A DNA stretch of 64,000 bases from Candidatus Denitrolinea symbiosum (lineage in GTDB: Bacteria > Chloroflexota > Anaerolineae > Anaerolineales > Villigracilaceae), in contig BLAA01000001.1 of the NCBI GenBank assembly GCA_017312345.1, forward strand, positions 1,674,001-1,738,000. The letters are read 5' to 3'. Below the pieces are notes generated by a model. It saw only the letters and a program-made list of their open reading frames with translations. It had not been told where the DNA came from and did not search any database. Shown in pieces: positions 17,716 to 26,002 of the stretch (positions are counted from its first letter, which is position 1; every line of letters begins with the position of its first letter). Both the position numbers and the translations under genes were made by a program.

Positions 17716-17771
17716 GTTCCCGTCGGGGAAGCCGCGTCCCGCGTCCCGTCCCGCGCGGACCGGGCCGGGGT

Positions 17772-18752
17772 CTAGTTGCCGGCGTTGGCCGCGTTGTTCG
17801 TGATGACGATTCCCTTGTTCCCCGCCAGGTTTGGGAAATCAATTTGCGGTTCGGGAACGCCCAGGAACGTGTTGTTGACGACGGTGACGTTTTCGAGATG
17901 CGCCCCGGATATCTCGTAATAGAATGCGATGCCTCCCACGCGGTCGAACAGGTTGCCGTCAATGACGATATCGCGGATCTGGACGAACGGGGCCCAGTCG
18001 TAGGCTTCCTGTCCCAGCGAGACGCCGCGCATGGGTTTGCCGTTGCGGAAATAAGCGGGGTTGGCCGCCCGCGTGGTGTTGTTGCGGACGTAAACCTGCT
18101 GCGACGAGTCGATATAGATCCCCACGCTGAAGTTGTCGTGGACGGTGTTGCCGATGATTTGCAGCGAATTGGCCTGCAATGCCGTGATCCCCTCCCCGCA
18201 GTTGTTGTAGACCTCGTTGCCAATGACCAGCCCGTCGTCTGCGCCGATATAGTGACGGTGTCCGCTTCCCCAGCCGCTCCGCTGCGCGCTGTTGCATTTC
18301 CCGTCCTTCAATCGGTAAAGCGGATTCATCACGTTGTCGTGGATCCTGGAAGCCCTGATCGTGACGTGGTCGCCGTTGACGCGGATGCCGAAATCGTAGC
18401 CGTGGACGATCTCCATACGGTCTATCACGATCCAGTCGCCGGTGACGAGGACAGCGCTTTGCTCGACGCTTCCCAGTGTATCCACCGTCCCGCCGGTGAA
18501 GGTGATCGGCGCGCCCTCTTTCCCGCTGACGTCGATGACAACGGGCGTGCGGATCGTCCCCATGACGTGGACTGTGTCGCCCGGCCGGGCTTTTCTCACC
18601 CCTTCCGCGAACGCGCACGGCGACCAGGCGGCCGCGCAGTTCCCCCCGCCGCCCTGGCGGACCCACAGCCCGTCCGAAAAGATGAACGCGGCCGCGAGCA
18701 GCGCCGCCCCCGCCAGTCCCATCGCCGTCAAGTACTTATGGAGCGCCAGCAT
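17772..18752 (-). CDS. Secreted right-handed beta-helix protein
   Basis: 326 residues from ATG 18752. A signal peptide or anchor (8-28, LTAMGLAGAALLAAAFIF) precedes repeated parallel beta-helix rungs of the PbH1 kind: ITFTGG, WIVIDRMEI, VTIRASRIHDN, LVIGNEVYNN, LQIIGNTVHDN, VYVRNNTT, IVIDGNLFDR, VTVVNNTFLG, IVITNNAAN. Many members are polysaccharide lyases or epimerases, but no catalytic triad was identified. The ATG is 8 nt after the asnS stop and has no ribosome site, so translation is probably coupled to asnS, although function seems unrelated. Confidence 0.82.
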   Translation of the reverse strand: MLALHKYLTAMGLAGAALLAAAFIFSDGLWVRQGGGGNCAAAWSPCAFAEGVRKARPGDTVHVMGTIRTPVVIDVSGKEGAPITFTGGTVDTLGSVEQSAVLVTGDWIVIDRMEIVHGYDFGIRVNGDHVTIRASRIHDNVMNPLYRLKDGKCNSAQRSGWGSGHRHYIGADDGLVIGNEVYNNCGEGITALQANSLQIIGNTVHDNFSVGIYIDSSQQVYVRNNTTRAANPAYFRNGKPMRGVSLGQEAYDWAPFVQIRDIVIDGNLFDRVGGIAFYYEISGAHLENVTVVNNTFLGVPEPQIDFPNLAGNKGIVITNNAANAGN

Positions 18753-18760
18753 TTTATGGA

Positions 18761-20101
18761 CTACGGGTACACCCGCTTGATCGTCCTCGGGAAGGGGATC
18801 GCCTCGCGGATGTGTTCGATCCCGCACATCCACGCCGTGACGCGCTCGACGCCCATCCCAAACCCGGAGTGGGGGACGGAACCGAACCTCCGCAATTCCA
18901 AATACCACTTGAAGGCTTCCTCGGGCAGTCCCTCTTTGTGGATGCGCGCCAGCAGCATTTCGTGGCTGGACATGCGCTCCGAACCGCCGCAGATCTCGCC
19001 GTAGCCCTCAGGCGCCAGCAGGTCCACGCTTTTGCAGACTTCGGGACGCCCCGGCCACGGCTCCATGTAAAATGCTTTGACCGCGCTCGGATAGCCGTAA
19101 ACGAAGACGGGCTGGTCGTACAGTTTGGTGATCTCGACCTCGTGCGGCGCGCCGAAGTCCATGCCCCATTCGAACTTGAGCAGTTCCTTCCTTTCGGGAT
19201 CAGTCTCCTTCTCGTAAAGTTCGATCAGGTACTTCGCCGCGTCGTCGTAGGACATGCGCGGGAACGGCGCCTGGATGCTCTCCAGCTTGGAAACGTCGCG
19301 GCCGAGGAATTTCAATTCGGCCGCGCGGTCGCGCAGGACGCGCCGGGCGATGTGCTGGATCATCTGCTCTTCGATTTCCATCAATCCGTCGAGGTCGCAG
19401 AAGGCGATCTCCGGTTCGAGCATCCAGAACTCGGTCAGGTGACGCCGCGTCTTGGACTTCTCCGCGCGGAAGGTGGGACCGAAGCAGTAGACTTTTCCGA
19501 ACGAGAAGATGTTGGCTTCGTTGTAGAGTTGACCCGTCTGCGCGAGATAGGCTTTACCCTCGTCAAAGTACTCGGTCTCGAAGAGAGTCGTCGTCCCCTC
19601 CGCCGCGGCGGGAGTCAGGATCGGCGTGGACATTTCCACGTAGCCGTTCGTATCGAGCCACTCGCGCGTCGCCGCCATGACTGTGGCGCGGACGCGCAGG
19701 ATCGCCCATTGACTCTGCATCCGAATCCACAAGTGACGGTTGTCGAGCGCGAAATCCACGCCGTGATCCTTGAGCGACATCGGGTAATCCGCGTCGGCGG
19801 TCTGCACGATCTCGATCTTCTTCACGCCGATCTCGTAGCCGCCGGGGACGCCGGGCGCGCGCTTATCCGCGCGGACGGGACCAGTGACGATCACCGACGA
19901 TTCCTGCGGCAGACGCACGAGCTGGTCGAAGACCGCCTCGTCGAGGTCGCCTTTGAACGCCACGCATTGGACGAAGCCTGTCCCGTCGCGTACCAGCAAA
20001 AAGACAAGTTTGCCCTTGTCGGTGCGGTTGTAGACCCAGCCCTGCACGGTTACTTCCTGGCCTTCATATTGCGAAATTTGGTCAACGCGGATGATAGGCA
20101 T
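18761..20101 (-). CDS. asnS: Asparaginyl-tRNA synthetase
   Basis: Charges tRNA-Asn with asparagine. 446 residues from ATG 20101 with GGAGG 7 nt upstream. N-terminal OB anticodon-binding domain (VTVQGWVYNRTDKGKLVFLLVRDG region, residues 14-37) and class IIb catalytic core: FRAEKSKTRRHLTEFWMLEPE (motif 2, in part FRAEKS near 221) and a C-terminal motif 3, GFGMGVERVTAW near 415. Downstream of aspS on the same strand, so both are probably controlled by the Asn/Asp leader upstream of aspS. A repeat-rich spacer separates the two. Confidence 0.94.
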   Translation of the reverse strand: MPIIRVDQISQYEGQEVTVQGWVYNRTDKGKLVFLLVRDGTGFVQCVAFKGDLDEAVFDQLVRLPQESSVIVTGPVRADKRAPGVPGGYEIGVKKIEIVQTADADYPMSLKDHGVDFALDNRHLWIRMQSQWAILRVRATVMAATREWLDTNGYVEMSTPILTPAAAEGTTTLFETEYFDEGKAYLAQTGQLYNEANIFSFGKVYCFGPTFRAEKSKTRRHLTEFWMLEPEIAFCDLDGLMEIEEQMIQHIARRVLRDRAAELKFLGRDVSKLESIQAPFPRMSYDDAAKYLIELYEKETDPERKELLKFEWGMDFGAPHEVEITKLYDQPVFVYGYPSAVKAFYMEPWPGRPEVCKSVDLLAPEGYGEICGGSERMSSHEMLLARIHKEGLPEEAFKWYLELRRFGSVPHSGFGMGVERVTAWMCGIEHIREAIPFPRTIKRVYP

Positions 20102-20104
20102 GGT

Positions 20105-20236
20105 TCCTCCAGGTGAAGAGAGTAGAGAATAGAGAACAGAGAACGGAGAATAGAGAACAGAGAGCGGAGAACAGAGAGCGGAGAGCAATAAATTACCAAT
20201 CACTAACTGCTCTCTTCTCCTCTTCTCCTCTGCTCT
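20105..20236 (-). repeat. AGAGAACGGAG-type repeat spacer with 12-bp inverted ends
   Basis: Spacer between aspS and asnS made of AGAGAACAG/AGAGAGCGG units. AGAGAGTAGAGA near its left end and TCTCTACTCTCT near its right end are inverted copies, so the transcript could fold into a long hairpin between the two synthetase genes. No T run follows. Confidence 0.7.
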
Positions 20237-22000
20237 CTACTCTCTAACCTCAATGTGCAATTCCTTCAACTGCTTCGGCTCGACTTCCGACGGCGCGTCG
20301 GCCATCACGTCGCGGCCGTTCTGGTTCTTCGGGAAGGCGATCACCTCGCGGATGTTGGGTTCGTCCGCCAGCAGCATGATGAGACGGTCAATGCCGGGAG
20401 CCATCCCGCCGTGCGGGGGCGCGCCGTACTCGAACGCTTCGAGCATGTGTCCAAATTTACTCTGGATCTGCTCGTCGCTCAAGCCCAAAAGTTGGAAGAC
20501 CTTAAACTGAATGTCGCGCCGATGGATGCGGATCGAGCCCGACGCCATCTCGTAGCCGTTGCAGACCATGTCGTACGCGTCCGACAAAATCGAAGCGGGG
20601 TCGCTCTCGAACTTCGACAGGTCCTCCACCTGCGGCATGGTGAACGGGTGATGTTCGGTGTCCCATTTCTGCTCCTCTTCGTTCCACGCGAACATCGGGA
20701 AGTCCACCACCCAGGCGAAAGCCATCACGTCTTTGTCGGCGAGGTCCAACTGATCGCGCAGGACGAGACGCAGCCCGCCCAAAACTTTGTTGACGACCGC
20801 GCGCGCGTCCGCCGCGAACAGGATCAAGTCCCCGACTTTCGCGCCGACGCGCGACGCGACCGCGTCGGCCTCCTCGGGCGTGACGAACTTCGCGGCGGTT
20901 CCCTTCGGACCTTCGGCGGTCGCGGCCAACGTGGCGAGTCCCTTCGCCCCGAGCGTTTTCGCGGCCTCCGTCAGCGCGTCCACTTCCTTGCGAGACAGTC
21001 CCGCGCGCCCCGGCGCGACGATGCACTTGACGACGCCTCCCGCCTCCAGCGCGGAGCGGAACACTTTGAACTCGCTCTTTGCGAAGATGTCGCTCACGTC
21101 GGTCAGTTCCATCCCGAAGCGCAGGTCGGGCTTGTCCGTGCCGTATTTCTCAACGACCTCGCGGTAGGAAAACTTCGGCCAGGGCGTGGACAGGAGTTTT
21201 TTGTGCGGCGCGACGGCGGGGATCAGCGCGGTGTAGAGTTCCTCCACCAGCGCCAGCACGTCGTCGCGTTGGACGAAGGACATCTCGAGGTCGAGTTGCG
21301 AGAATTCGGGCTGGCGGTCGCCGCGCAGGTCTTCATCGCGGAAACAACGCGCGATCTGGAAGTAGCGGTCCTGTCCCGCGATCATCAGCAACTGCTTAAG
21401 CTGCTGCGGCGATTGGGGCAGGGCGTAGAACATCCCCGCGTGGATGCGCGACGGCACGAGATAGTCGCGCGCCCCCTCGGGCGTGGCTTTGAACAGGATC
21501 GGCGTCTCGACTTCGATGAAGCCGCGCTGATCCATGAAGTCGCGCATGAACTTCACCACGCGGTGACGCAGGACCAGGTTGCGGGTCATGCGTTCGCGGC
21601 GCAGGTCAATGTAACGGTACTTCAGGCGCAGGTCTTCGTTTTCGTCGCTGTCGCGGTTGACGAGGAGGGGAGTCGGCTTGGCCGCGTTGAGCGCTTCCAC
21701 CTTCTGCGCGACGACCTCGATCTCCCCGGTCGGCATGTTGGGATTGGTCATGCCCTCGGGACGCGGACGCGCCAGCCCCGTGACCTGCAGCACCCACTCG
21801 GCGCGCACGTCCGACAGGAGGTCGAGCGCCTCCTGCGACAGGTCGGGATTGAAGACGACTTGCGTCAAGCCATAGCGGTCGCGCAGGTCAATGAAGACCA
21901 CGCCGCCGTGGTCGCGCCGACGGTGTACCCATCCCGCCAGCGTGACGGTCTGACCGGCGTGGCTGGCGCGCAATTCGCCGCAAGTGTGAGTTCGATACAT
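20237..22000 (-). CDS. aspS: Aspartyl-tRNA synthetase, bacterial type
   Basis: Charges tRNA-Asp (possibly also tRNA-Asn if non-discriminating; asnS is present, so this need not occur). 587 residues from ATG 22000 (GGAGG 7 nt upstream). OB anticodon domain 1-105 with [19 protein letters not shown], catalytic core with [18 protein letters not shown] (motif 2, near 217), a GAD insertion domain about 290-420, and motif 3 ([14 protein letters not shown] near 530). Preceded by a 27-codon Asn/Asp-rich leader and an intrinsic terminator; see those entries. First structural gene of the aspS-asnS-beta-helix run. Confidence 0.96.
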   Translation of the reverse strand: MYRTHTCGELRASHAGQTVTLAGWVHRRRDHGGVVFIDLRDRYGLTQVVFNPDLSQEALDLLSDVRAEWVLQVTGLARPRPEGMTNPNMPTGEIEVVAQKVEALNAAKPTPLLVNRDSDENEDLRLKYRYIDLRRERMTRNLVLRHRVVKFMRDFMDQRGFIEVETPILFKATPEGARDYLVPSRIHAGMFYALPQSPQQLKQLLMIAGQDRYFQIARCFRDEDLRGDRQPEFSQLDLEMSFVQRDDVLALVEELYTALIPAVAPHKKLLSTPWPKFSYREVVEKYGTDKPDLRFGMELTDVSDIFAKSEFKVFRSALEAGGVVKCIVAPGRAGLSRKEVDALTEAAKTLGAKGLATLAATAEGPKGTAAKFVTPEEADAVASRVGAKVGDLILFAADARAVVNKVLGGLRLVLRDQLDLADKDVMAFAWVVDFPMFAWNEEEQKWDTEHHPFTMPQVEDLSKFESDPASILSDAYDMVCNGYEMASGSIRIHRRDIQFKVFQLLGLSDEQIQSKFGHMLEAFEYGAPPHGGMAPGIDRLIMLLADEPNIREVIAFPKNQNGRDVMADAPSEVEPKQLKELHIEVRE

Positions 22001-22030
22001 GGTGCGCCTCCGAAAACGTTTTGTGTTCAG

Positions 22031-22067
22031 ACAAAATAAATCGCCCTTCGCGTTCGCGTCGGGCGAT
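22031..22067 (-). terminator. Attenuator terminator in the aspS leader
   Basis: Read on the minus strand: ATCGCCC (22067-22061), a 14-nt loop and GGGCGAT (22046-22040), followed by TTTATTTTG. A 7-bp GC-rich stem plus U-rich tail fits an intrinsic terminator lying between the leader peptide stop and the aspS ribosome site. The left arm (TCGCCC) can instead pair with GGGCGA inside the leader peptide sequence (22110-22105), which would prevent the terminator. Confidence 0.75.
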
Positions 22068-22089
22068 GGATGATGCTTAAGGCTGTCTG

Positions 22090-22173
22090 TCAACCAGCCA
22101 TGCTTCGCCCAGCGCCGCGGACGGCGTTATTATCATTGTCGTTGGAATTGGCGAAGCAGACCAGGTTTTGCAT
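22090..22173 (-). CDS. Asn/Asp-rich leader peptide of the aspS-asnS attenuator
   Basis: A 27-codon reading frame, ATG at 22173 and TGA at 22092-22090. The peptide reads [20 protein letters not shown] followed by AGRSMAG. Six Asn and two Asp occur in 27 residues, with the run N-S-N-D-N-D-N-N at residues 9-16. The codons 6-8 segment (UGCUUCGCC, 22158-22150) is a perfect 9-bp complement of a segment near the end of the frame (GGCGAAGCA, 22109-22101); the latter overlaps GGGCGA, which pairs with the terminator left arm. This gives the 1:2, 2:3 and 3:4 pairings of a trp-type attenuator. Inference: shortage of charged tRNA-Asn or tRNA-Asp stalls the ribosome on the run, covers segment 1, lets 2 pair with 3, and allows aspS-asnS transcription. 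No Shine-Dalgarno; transcription starts at or beside the ATG. Confidence 0.85.
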   Translation of the reverse strand: MQNLVCFANSNDNDNNAVRGAGRSMAG

Positions 22174-22180
22174 GGGCGGC

Positions 22181-22186
22181 ATTATA
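22181..22186 (-). promoter_or_regulatory. -10 box for the aspS leader transcript
   Basis: TATAAT on the minus strand, 7 nt before the leader ATG (22173). The -35 would lie in the 3' end of the upstream DUF92 gene and is weak. Confidence 0.65.
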
Positions 22187-22195
22187 GCACAGAAA

Positions 22196-23008
22196 TTACC
22201 GCGCTTGAAGCAGGAACGCCGCCAGCGCCAGGGCCGCGCCCGCGGCCCCGCACGCGAAATTGACCCAGTCGTTCGTCAACCATTTCCAGCCGCGGATGTG
22301 GACCGTCTCCGCGCCGCACAGGTGGAGCGGATGACGCTCCGTCTCCTTTTGGTCTTTGGGACAGAAATAGATGGCTTGCACGGTCGCGCCGAGAAGCGAG
22401 TCGAAGAGGGAGCCAGCGAGCCCTGATAAAGTGATCAGTAACCAGTGACCAGCGTTCAGCGTCCAACCTTGCGCGGGATAGATGACCGCGAACGCGGCGA
22501 TCAGCCCGGACCCCGCGAGGGCCGCGGCCGTCCCGACGAGGGAGACGCCGCCCGAAGTTCCCTTCTCCACCCGCTTCGACAGATCCGTGATCATGCGCGG
22601 CGGATGTGGATTCAACACGCCGAGTTCGGTCGCCCACGTGTCCGCGTTGACGGCGGCCAGCGCGGCGGCGAATCCCAGCCAGGGCCAGAGCGCGGCAGGG
22701 AAGAGTCCGTGCAGGAGGGCGAACAAGCCCGCCGCGCCTCCGTTGCCGAAGACCTGTCCCGCGTCGCGTCGACCGCTTTTGGCGTATTTCTCGTCCAACC
22801 CAACTTTGCGTTTTTTGAAGGCCCGGCTTAGTCCCGACGAGGTGGCGAAGAAAACGAGGAGCAGAATCGCCCATTGCCATCCGCCCACGCCGAAGATGAC
22901 CGTCCCCAAAACGGCCGCGGCCAGCGCGCCGCTTTTGTTCAGGCTGCGGACGCGGTAGGCGAGAAGGGCGACGACGAGCGCGAGGATGAATCCGTAAAGA
23001 AGCGTCAT
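22196..23008 (-). CDS. DUF92 (TMEM19/VTE6-like) membrane protein
   Basis: 270 residues, about seven hydrophobic segments. Family signatures: LNKSGALAAAVLGTVIFG (residues 24-41), FFATSSGLSRAFKKRK near 53, GGRDAGQVFGNGG-like SGRRDAGQVFGNGGAAG near 78, and AVNADTWATELG near 118. Plant VTE6 in this family phosphorylates phytyl phosphate; bacterial members are thought to be isoprenoid kinases or cytidylyl-type enzymes, but function here is unproven. The segment LNAGHWLLITLSG is encoded by GATCAGTAACCAGTGACC-type text, the same repeat seen in intergenic DNA, and may be a tolerated insertion. Confidence 0.85.
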   Translation of the reverse strand: MTLLYGFILALVVALLAYRVRSLNKSGALAAAVLGTVIFGVGGWQWAILLLVFFATSSGLSRAFKKRKVGLDEKYAKSGRRDAGQVFGNGGAAGLFALLHGLFPAALWPWLGFAAALAAVNADTWATELGVLNPHPPRMITDLSKRVEKGTSGGVSLVGTAAALAGSGLIAAFAVIYPAQGWTLNAGHWLLITLSGLAGSLFDSLLGATVQAIYFCPKDQKETERHPLHLCGAETVHIRGWKWLTNDWVNFACGAAGAALALAAFLLQAR

Positions 23009-23027
23009 GGAGGATTGAAGCGGGAGT

Positions 23028-23936
23028 CTATACCGGCGCGGTCACGATGAACAACACCGCCAGCAAAAACAGCAGGCTGGTCAACGCGCTGGAGGCCCAG
23101 ACCACCGTCGCCAGCGGACGGGACTTCTCCTCGCGGTAGAAGAACAGACCGGCGATGAGTCCCGCCGCGAAGAGGGACGCGCTCAGCAGCGGGAGCAGGA
23201 TCAGCCGCACCGAGGGGACGGCCTCCAGCGGCGCGCCCGAGGGCGCGAAGCCGAGCGTCACTTGCGGGACGGACGGGATGAGGAACAACACCCAGACGAT
23301 GAGTCCGAGGTTGAGGAGCAGTCCGTTCAACCACAGGAAACGGGCGGCGGAATTTTCCCAGGCGCGCGCCAGCAGGAAGGACGGGTACTGCGAGACGGCC
23401 TCCGCCGGGAGCAGGCTGCCCATCTCGGTGGCGCGGCGGAAGGTGGCGAGGAACGCGGGCGCGTCTTCGGGCGAGATGGCGTACGTCCGTTTGGCGGTGG
23501 CTACCAGCAGGAGGTTGTCGCGCGTCGAAGCGATGAACTCGACGGAGCCGAGGTCGGGGTGGCGCGTCACGCCGAGGTAACCGCCGACCAGCCCCAACGT
23601 CGGAGGGCGAAGCGGCGAGGCCAGGTCGGAGGCGGGACGGATCCATTCGATGTCGGTCAGCGGGATGTCCTCCACGCGCAGTCCCCAGTAAAAGGCGAGC
23701 GAGTCGCGGTCGAGGACGTAGTCGGCCTGGAGGAGGGCGAAGGCGCGGTATCCGAAGAACGGGAGGGGCGGGAGCGCGACGAGGATGACCAGCAGGTACA
23801 CGATGACGCTCGGCCCGACGGGCGCGCGCGAAAGGTTCTGGAATGACCAGATGGCGAGCGCGGCGAGGACGGCGATGATGACGCCGTAGACGAGCAGGCC
23901 GCGGCGGCGGGCGGGAGGGAAGGAGCCGGTGTTCAT
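23028..23936 (-). CDS. Membrane protein with PH-like domain, unknown function
   Basis: 302 residues. Two N-terminal membrane helices (about 13-32 and 42-62), a soluble beta-rich stretch (70-175) starting YVLDRDSLAFYWGLRVEDIPLTDIEWI, which resembles bacterial PH-like (bPH) domains, and four C-terminal hydrophobic segments (200-300). No catalytic motif. Gene order with the DUF92 gene and the ProRS-like gene (10 bp upstream) suggests one transcript. Confidence 0.65.
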   Translation of the reverse strand: MNTGSFPPARRRGLLVYGVIIAVLAALAIWSFQNLSRAPVGPSVIVYLLVILVALPPLPFFGYRAFALLQADYVLDRDSLAFYWGLRVEDIPLTDIEWIRPASDLASPLRPPTLGLVGGYLGVTRHPDLGSVEFIASTRDNLLLVATAKRTYAISPEDAPAFLATFRRATEMGSLLPAEAVSQYPSFLLARAWENSAARFLWLNGLLLNLGLIVWVLFLIPSVPQVTLGFAPSGAPLEAVPSVRLILLPLLSASLFAAGLIAGLFFYREEKSRPLATVVWASSALTSLLFLLAVLFIVTAPV

Positions 23937-23946
23937 TGGCGCAATT

Positions 23947-25143
23947 CTACTTCGCCGAGGTCAGGCCTTTGACATGAGCGGGAACCGCCTCGATCTGAAC
24001 CTGAGCGCTGTCCGCTGCTCTCCGTGCCTTGATTTCCGCCATCCCGTTTTGCAACCCACGTTCCCCAACCGTGATTCGGACAGGACACCCGATCAAATCC
24101 GCGTCGTTGAATTTGACGCCCGCGCGCTCGTCGCGGTCGTCGAACAAAACGGATATGCCCGCGCTTTGTAATTCGGCGTAAATTTCCTCGGCTTTGGAGC
24201 GCGTGTCCACGGTTTTGCCAGGGACATGCATCAGATAGACGTGGAACGGCGCGGCGAAGGCGGGGAAGATCAGTCCCTTTTCGTCGTGATGGGATTCGGC
24301 GAGGGCTAGCAGGATCTTGTCGAAGAAAAATTCGTTGCGGGTAGCCAGTATCTCGGCGCGCAGGACGGTCAACTTGTTTCCGCAGCGCGGACAAGCATCG
24401 CCCGCGTCCGCCAGCGCGAGGTCGGCGACGATCTCCGGCTGGTAGTCGCGTCCGCAGTTGGCGTTGACGAGGTGATAGCCCGTCTCGTTCGCGCCCGCCG
24501 CGAGGTTGGGCGATTGCGGGATGAGATCGTCCACGACGATGAGCGCGTCCTTCAACCCGACGGGCGACGCGTATCCCGCCGCCGCGCCCGCCCGCTCGAT
24601 CTCTTCGGCGGTCGCGAGGCGGGTCTTGCCGACCGCGTTCTTCAGCTTGGCTTCGCTCAGGGTCATGTCGCCGCGCAGGACGACGAAGACGAATTTCCCG
24701 TCCGCGACGCGGGTGAACATCAACGCTTTGGCGGTCTTCTCTTTGGGAATGTTCAGATACGCGGCCAGCGCCTCGATGGTGGGACATTCGGGCGTCTCGA
24801 CTTTTTTCGCGGGCAGGGGCTCCTCGTTCGAGAAAGGCGTCTTCTTGATTTCAGCCAATTCCTTGCGGGCGGAATATCCGCAGGCGGGACAGTGGATGAC
24901 TTCGACGGAGCCGTTGGAAATGGGGAAGTAGGTCTCCTCGGCGCTGGAGAAAGATGAAAGATGAAAGAGGAAAGATGAAGGATTAACGGATTGACGAAAA
25001 TGTTCGACAGCAAATTGGCCGAGCAGGGTCAACTCGTTTTCGCGCGTGACGTATCCCGCGCGAGCGAGCCAGCCGAAGCCTTCGGTGCGGGCGTTGTTGG
25101 GAAATTCCCGTTGGGTTTGGATTTGAAGTTCGCGATATTTCAT
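23947..25143 (-). CDS. Prolyl-tRNA synthetase-like protein lacking the synthetase core, with YbaK-type editing domain
   Basis: 398 residues. It aligns with bacterial ProRS only in parts: a region around CPACGYSARKELAE (85-98), the INS/YbaK deacylase domain (about 118-245, with TAKALMF at 137-143 holding the lysine equivalent to the E. coli ProRS editing Lys279, RGDMTLSEAKLKNA, and GANETGYHL), and the C-terminal anticodon-binding domain (295-398, LIGCPVRITVGERGL). Motifs 1 and 2 are absent: the N-terminus is a 70-residue unrelated stretch. Motif 3 (normally GxGxxR) is collapsed to EFFFDKI with about 40 residues missing. It cannot activate proline; trans-editing of mischarged tRNA-Pro is the likely role. 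Residues 54-65 (NPSSFLFHLSSF) come from an AAGATGAAAGATGA repeat inserted in frame. Confidence 0.8.
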   Translation of the reverse strand: MKYRELQIQTQREFPNNARTEGFGWLARAGYVTRENELTLLGQFAVEHFRQSVNPSSFLFHLSSFSSAEETYFPISNGSVEVIHCPACGYSARKELAEIKKTPFSNEEPLPAKKVETPECPTIEALAAYLNIPKEKTAKALMFTRVADGKFVFVVLRGDMTLSEAKLKNAVGKTRLATAEEIERAGAAAGYASPVGLKDALIVVDDLIPQSPNLAAGANETGYHLVNANCGRDYQPEIVADLALADAGDACPRCGNKLTVLRAEILATRNEFFFDKILLALAESHHDEKGLIFPAFAAPFHVYLMHVPGKTVDTRSKAEEIYAELQSAGISVLFDDRDERAGVKFNDADLIGCPVRITVGERGLQNGMAEIKARRAADSAQVQIEAVPAHVKGLTSAK

Positions 25144-25189
25144 ATTAGTGTTCCCCCTCTCCTGCTGGGAGAGGGGCTGGGGGTGATGG

Positions 25190-25717
25190 TTATGAACTTG
25201 CTTTTTTCTTTTTGACGATGGTGGGCGGTTCGGCCTTCGGGATGGGCGTGACCTCGGGGATAACCGCCGCGCTCGCCGCGAGGGACTCGGCCTGGGCCGC
25301 CTCCGCAGGCGTGGACTCGGGAGCCGCTTCGAGGTCCAGTTCGACGCGCTCCTCCATGCGGATCTGTCCGCGCAGGAAGGCGCCTTCCTCGGTCACGAAG
25401 GCGGTCGTCACCACGTCGCCCCAGACGCGGCCCGAAGCGCGGATCTCCAATTTTTGCGTGGTGATATTTCCGCGCACCGCGCCCGCCACGATGACCGCGT
25501 TGGCGCGGATGTTCTCGCAGGTGACGCGTCCCGTCTCGCCGACGACGAGCATCCCGCGCAGGGCGATCTCGCCCTCGAAGGCTCCCTCGATGCGGACGCC
25601 GCCCGCGCCGTTGATCGAGCCGTGCCAGATGAGTCCCGATCCCAGCACGGAGGTGATCCGCTCGACGGCCTGGATGGGTTGGGATGTTTCGGTGGGAGGG
25701 GCGTTGCGCTTGAACAT
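25190..25717 (-). CDS. Bactofilin-family cytoskeletal protein
   Basis: 175 residues. Residues 20-125 form the bactofilin beta-helix (ITSVLGSGLIWHGSINGAGG at 26-45, then VRIEGAFEGEIAL, LVVGETGRVTCENIRANAVIVAGAVRGNI), which polymerises without nucleotide. Flanking tails are disordered: a short N-terminus and an Ala/Glu/Pro-rich C-terminus ending in a run of lysines (IVKKKKASS). Bactofilins shape cells or position envelope enzymes. Lies 46 bp upstream of the ProRS-like gene. Confidence 0.9.
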   Translation of the reverse strand: MFKRNAPPTETSQPIQAVERITSVLGSGLIWHGSINGAGGVRIEGAFEGEIALRGMLVVGETGRVTCENIRANAVIVAGAVRGNITTQKLEIRASGRVWGDVVTTAFVTEEGAFLRGQIRMEERVELDLEAAPESTPAEAAQAESLAASAAVIPEVTPIPKAEPPTIVKKKKASS

Positions 25718-26002
25718 GGGGGTAATTTTACCGTTAAAACTTGATTACCTTTGGCGTGGATTTGGGACGCGGAAAACGCGGACACTTGCACCTGCATGCA
25801 AGTGCAGGTGTGAACGCGGACGAGCGCGAATTTTTTTAATTTTCTCCGCGTTTTCCGTGTAAATCAGTGTGCATCCGCGTCCCATTTGAGAAAATCGCTG
25901 GAAAACAAAATTGGGGCGGACACTCAGGTCCGCCCCAACACTCAGGTCCGCCCCAACCAATCTCCAATTACCAATTACCAATCTCCAATTACCAATCTCC
26001 AA
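25718..26002. repeat. Repeat-packed spacer between the bactofilin and FdhA-like genes
   Basis: No gene. It contains, in order: a GGGACGCGGAAAACGCGGA element (also at about 35912); nested palindromes CACCTGCA/TGCAGGTG and ACTTGCA/TGCAAGT (25787-25812); a CGCGGACGAGCGCG block shared with the histidine kinase 3' end; two direct copies of ACTCAGGTCCGCCCCAAC (25922-25957), which with the preceding GGGGCGGAC can form a hairpin; and AATCTCCAATTACCA units (25959-26000), a 22-bp stretch of which is identical to a stretch inside aroA. Confidence 0.85.

Noticed and set aside
18812..22039. Long plus-strand frames opposite asnS and aspS
   Set aside because: Antisense shadows caused by GC-rich codon bias; synthetase motifs are on the minus strand.
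22001..22186. T-box riboswitch upstream of aspS
   Set aside because: No T-box consensus or specifier stem seen; the leader peptide with 1:2, 2:3, 3:4 pairings explains the region better.
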